DNA of 14,121 nt. Origin: Balneolales bacterium (GTDB taxonomy: Bacteria > Bacteroidota > Rhodothermia > Balneolales > Natronogracilivirgulaceae). The DNA lies in the NCBI GenBank assembly GCA_007127665.1, contig SKYY01000194.1:1-14121 (forward strand). The letters run 5' to 3'. This document shows, piece by piece, positions 12,950-14,121 of the stretch (position 1 is the first letter of the stretch; every line of letters begins with the position of its first letter). The notes under the pieces were generated by a model. That model saw nothing but the letters and a program-made list of their open reading frames with translations, was not told the origin of the DNA and did not search any database. Made by a program: the position numbers and the translations under genes.

Positions 12950-14121
12950 TTGGCAAAACGGATTCTTTTTCTGACCATCGCTTTGTGCCTGTGGGCACAG
13001 TCGAATCTGCAGGCACAGATCTCTCTGGAAAGAGAGCGGCTCATAGCGGTGGAAGAGAGTGACTCCGTCCTCACACTGGACCGGTGGATCATCCCCGGCA
13101 CTTTCAAAGTAGCAGCCGACACCGTGGCATTGCCGGAAGGGGAATGGACCCTCTATCCCGTTAGCGGCCGCTGGAGCTGGGATGTCACGGCCTCTGAACG
13201 GTCACGGGTCGACACACTTTACTTCCGCTACCAGTTCCGGCCCCTGGACCTGCCCGCAAGCTTTCAGGCAAGAGAGCTGATCATCCCCGATACCACCGAT
13301 GTGCGCTTTGAACCGGAGGAAGAGGTCCGGATTACCCGCCGCCCGCTGCGGCAGCAGGACCTGTTCGCCGATACCCGCCTCCAGCGGAGCGGAAGTTTGC
13401 GTCGCGGCATTGTCGCCGGAACCAACCAGGACCTCTCCATGGAAAGCGGGCTGCACTTCGAGATCAGCGGCCAGATCACCGATGATATTGAGGTTGTCGC
13501 CTCCCTGACCGATCGCAGCACCCCCATCCAGCCCGACGGCACCACCCAGACATTGCGCGAATTTGACCAGGTGTACATTCGCCTGATGCACGAAATGGGC
13601 ATGATGCAGATGGGGGATATCGACATGCGGCTGGACCAGAGCAGCTTTGCCGTCATTGACCGGCGGCTCCAGGGTGTCGGTCTTCAGGCGGATCTCAACA
13701 GGTTCGGCGCTTACGAAGGCTCGGCGGCCGTAGTGCGCGGCCAGTACCGGGAGATGCAATTCACCGGCGAAGACGGCGTGCAAGGCCCGTACCGCCTCAC
13801 CGGTGCGGAAAACGAACAATTCATCATCGTACTGGCCGGATCGGAACGGGTTTACATCAATGGTGAACGGATGACACGGGGAGAGGAAAACGACTACATC
13901 ATCGACTACGGCCTGGGTGAAATTACGTTCACATCCAACAGGATCATCACCGACCACTCCCGCATAACCGTCGATTTCCAGTACCTGCGCGACGCCTACA
14001 CCCGCAGCGTCGTTGCCGCTGAGGCACAGCACGATGATCTGTTCAACAACCGCCTCTCCTTCGGCGTCTCCGCCATCAGGGAAGCGGATAACGTCAACCT
14101 CAGCACGCAGCTTTTCCTCAC
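12950..14121 (+). CDS. Putative exported, probably outer-membrane beta-rich protein, N-terminal part
   Basis: This reading frame stays open to the window edge (390 codons visible) and is cut there. It has no ATG near its beginning; a TTG at 12950 gives a convincing signal peptide, (M)AKRILFLTIALCLWAQSNLQAQ, with a basic start, a hydrophobic core and likely cleavage after about residue 22. After that the protein is beta-strand rich with alternating polar and hydrophobic residues. A segment at about 145-225 (SGSLRRGIVAGTNQDLSMES, then SLTDRSTPIQPDGTTQ and LREFDQVYIRL) recalls segments of large FCB outer-membrane proteins such as the SprA type, and GEITFTSNRIITDHSRITVD (about 322-341) looks like barrel or surface-domain strands. 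That assignment is from pattern memory only. The start lies 19 bases after the T tract of the preceding terminator, without a ribosome-binding site, so its promoter and start are uncertain. The coding nature over 12950-14121 is firm; the function is unknown. Confidence 0.75.
   Translation, partial: MAKRILFLTIALCLWAQSNLQAQISLERERLIAVEESDSVLTLDRWIIPGTFKVAADTVALPEGEWTLYPVSGRWSWDVTASERSRVDTLYFRYQFRPLDLPASFQARELIIPDTTDVRFEPEEEVRITRRPLRQQDLFADTRLQRSGSLRRGIVAGTNQDLSMESGLHFEISGQITDDIEVVASLTDRSTPIQPDGTTQTLREFDQVYIRLMHEMGMMQMGDIDMRLDQSSFAVIDRRLQGVGLQADLNRFGAYEGSAAVVRGQYREMQFTGEDGVQGPYRLTGAENEQFIIVLAGSERVYINGERMTRGEENDYIIDYGLGEITFTSNRIITDHSRITVDFQYLRDAYTRSVVAAEAQHDDLFNNRLSFGVSAIREADNVNLSTQLFL

Noticed and set aside
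12903..12974. Short ATG frame (23 codons) crossing the T9 tract
   Set aside because: It is formed by the terminator hairpin and T run and stops soon after; it matters only if the T count varies, which is listed as a finding.
13202..14032. Minus-strand open frame of 276 codons near the window end
   Set aside because: The plus-strand frame over the same bases has a signal peptide and strand-rich protein composition and stays open to the edge, so the minus frame is the shadow.

Overview
This window is a stretch of bacterial chromosome made almost entirely of core genes. The lineage is most likely in the Bacteroidota/Rhodothermota/Balneolota (FCB) group. Three observations support this. Two intergenic spacers hold the FCB-type promoter (TTG, 20-21 bases, TAnnTTTG) with exact -7 elements. 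A pterin carbinolamine dehydratase gene sits inside the complex I cluster, an arrangement I recall being reported for Rhodothermus marinus. The last gene, cut by the window edge, looks like a large exported beta-rich protein of a kind common in these phyla. The genus cannot be fixed from sequence reading alone. No tRNA, rRNA, CRISPR array, insertion sequence or prophage was seen.

Layout: (1) 61-2307, rpsA for ribosomal protein S1, with a long acidic N-terminal extension containing a 30-bp tandem repeat, closed by a strong terminator. (2) 2461-3501, nadA for quinolinate synthase, closed by a terminator shared with a convergent small gene. (3) 3692-5035, minus strand: a MoxR-type AAA+ ATPase gene, then an unrecognised AT-rich 83-codon gene with its own consensus promoter. 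(4) 5288-11587, plus strand: nuoJ, nuoK, nuoL, nuoM, pcd, nuoN, the membrane arm of the proton-pumping NADH:quinone oxidoreductase, with pcd translationally overlapped by nuoM. The other nuo genes are not in this window. (5) 11728-12854, the ribosomal operon rpsF-rpsR-rplI (S6, S18, L9), with a consensus promoter, a perfect hairpin near the predicted mRNA 5' end and an intrinsic terminator. (6) 12950 to the window end: the first ~390 codons of a putative exported, probably outer-membrane protein, starting at a TTG just behind that terminator.

The genes work together in two obvious sets. The NuoJKLMN proteins form most of the proton-translocating membrane arm of complex I; the key glutamates and lysines of the pumping subunits are all present. 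The S1 and S6-S18-L9 genes serve translation. The clearest oddities are the pcd gene inside the respiratory operon, a 23-bp tandem duplication across the pcd stop codon, the S1 extension, the orphan small gene with its own promoter, and the non-ATG exported protein behind a terminator. No novel defence or mobile system is apparent.
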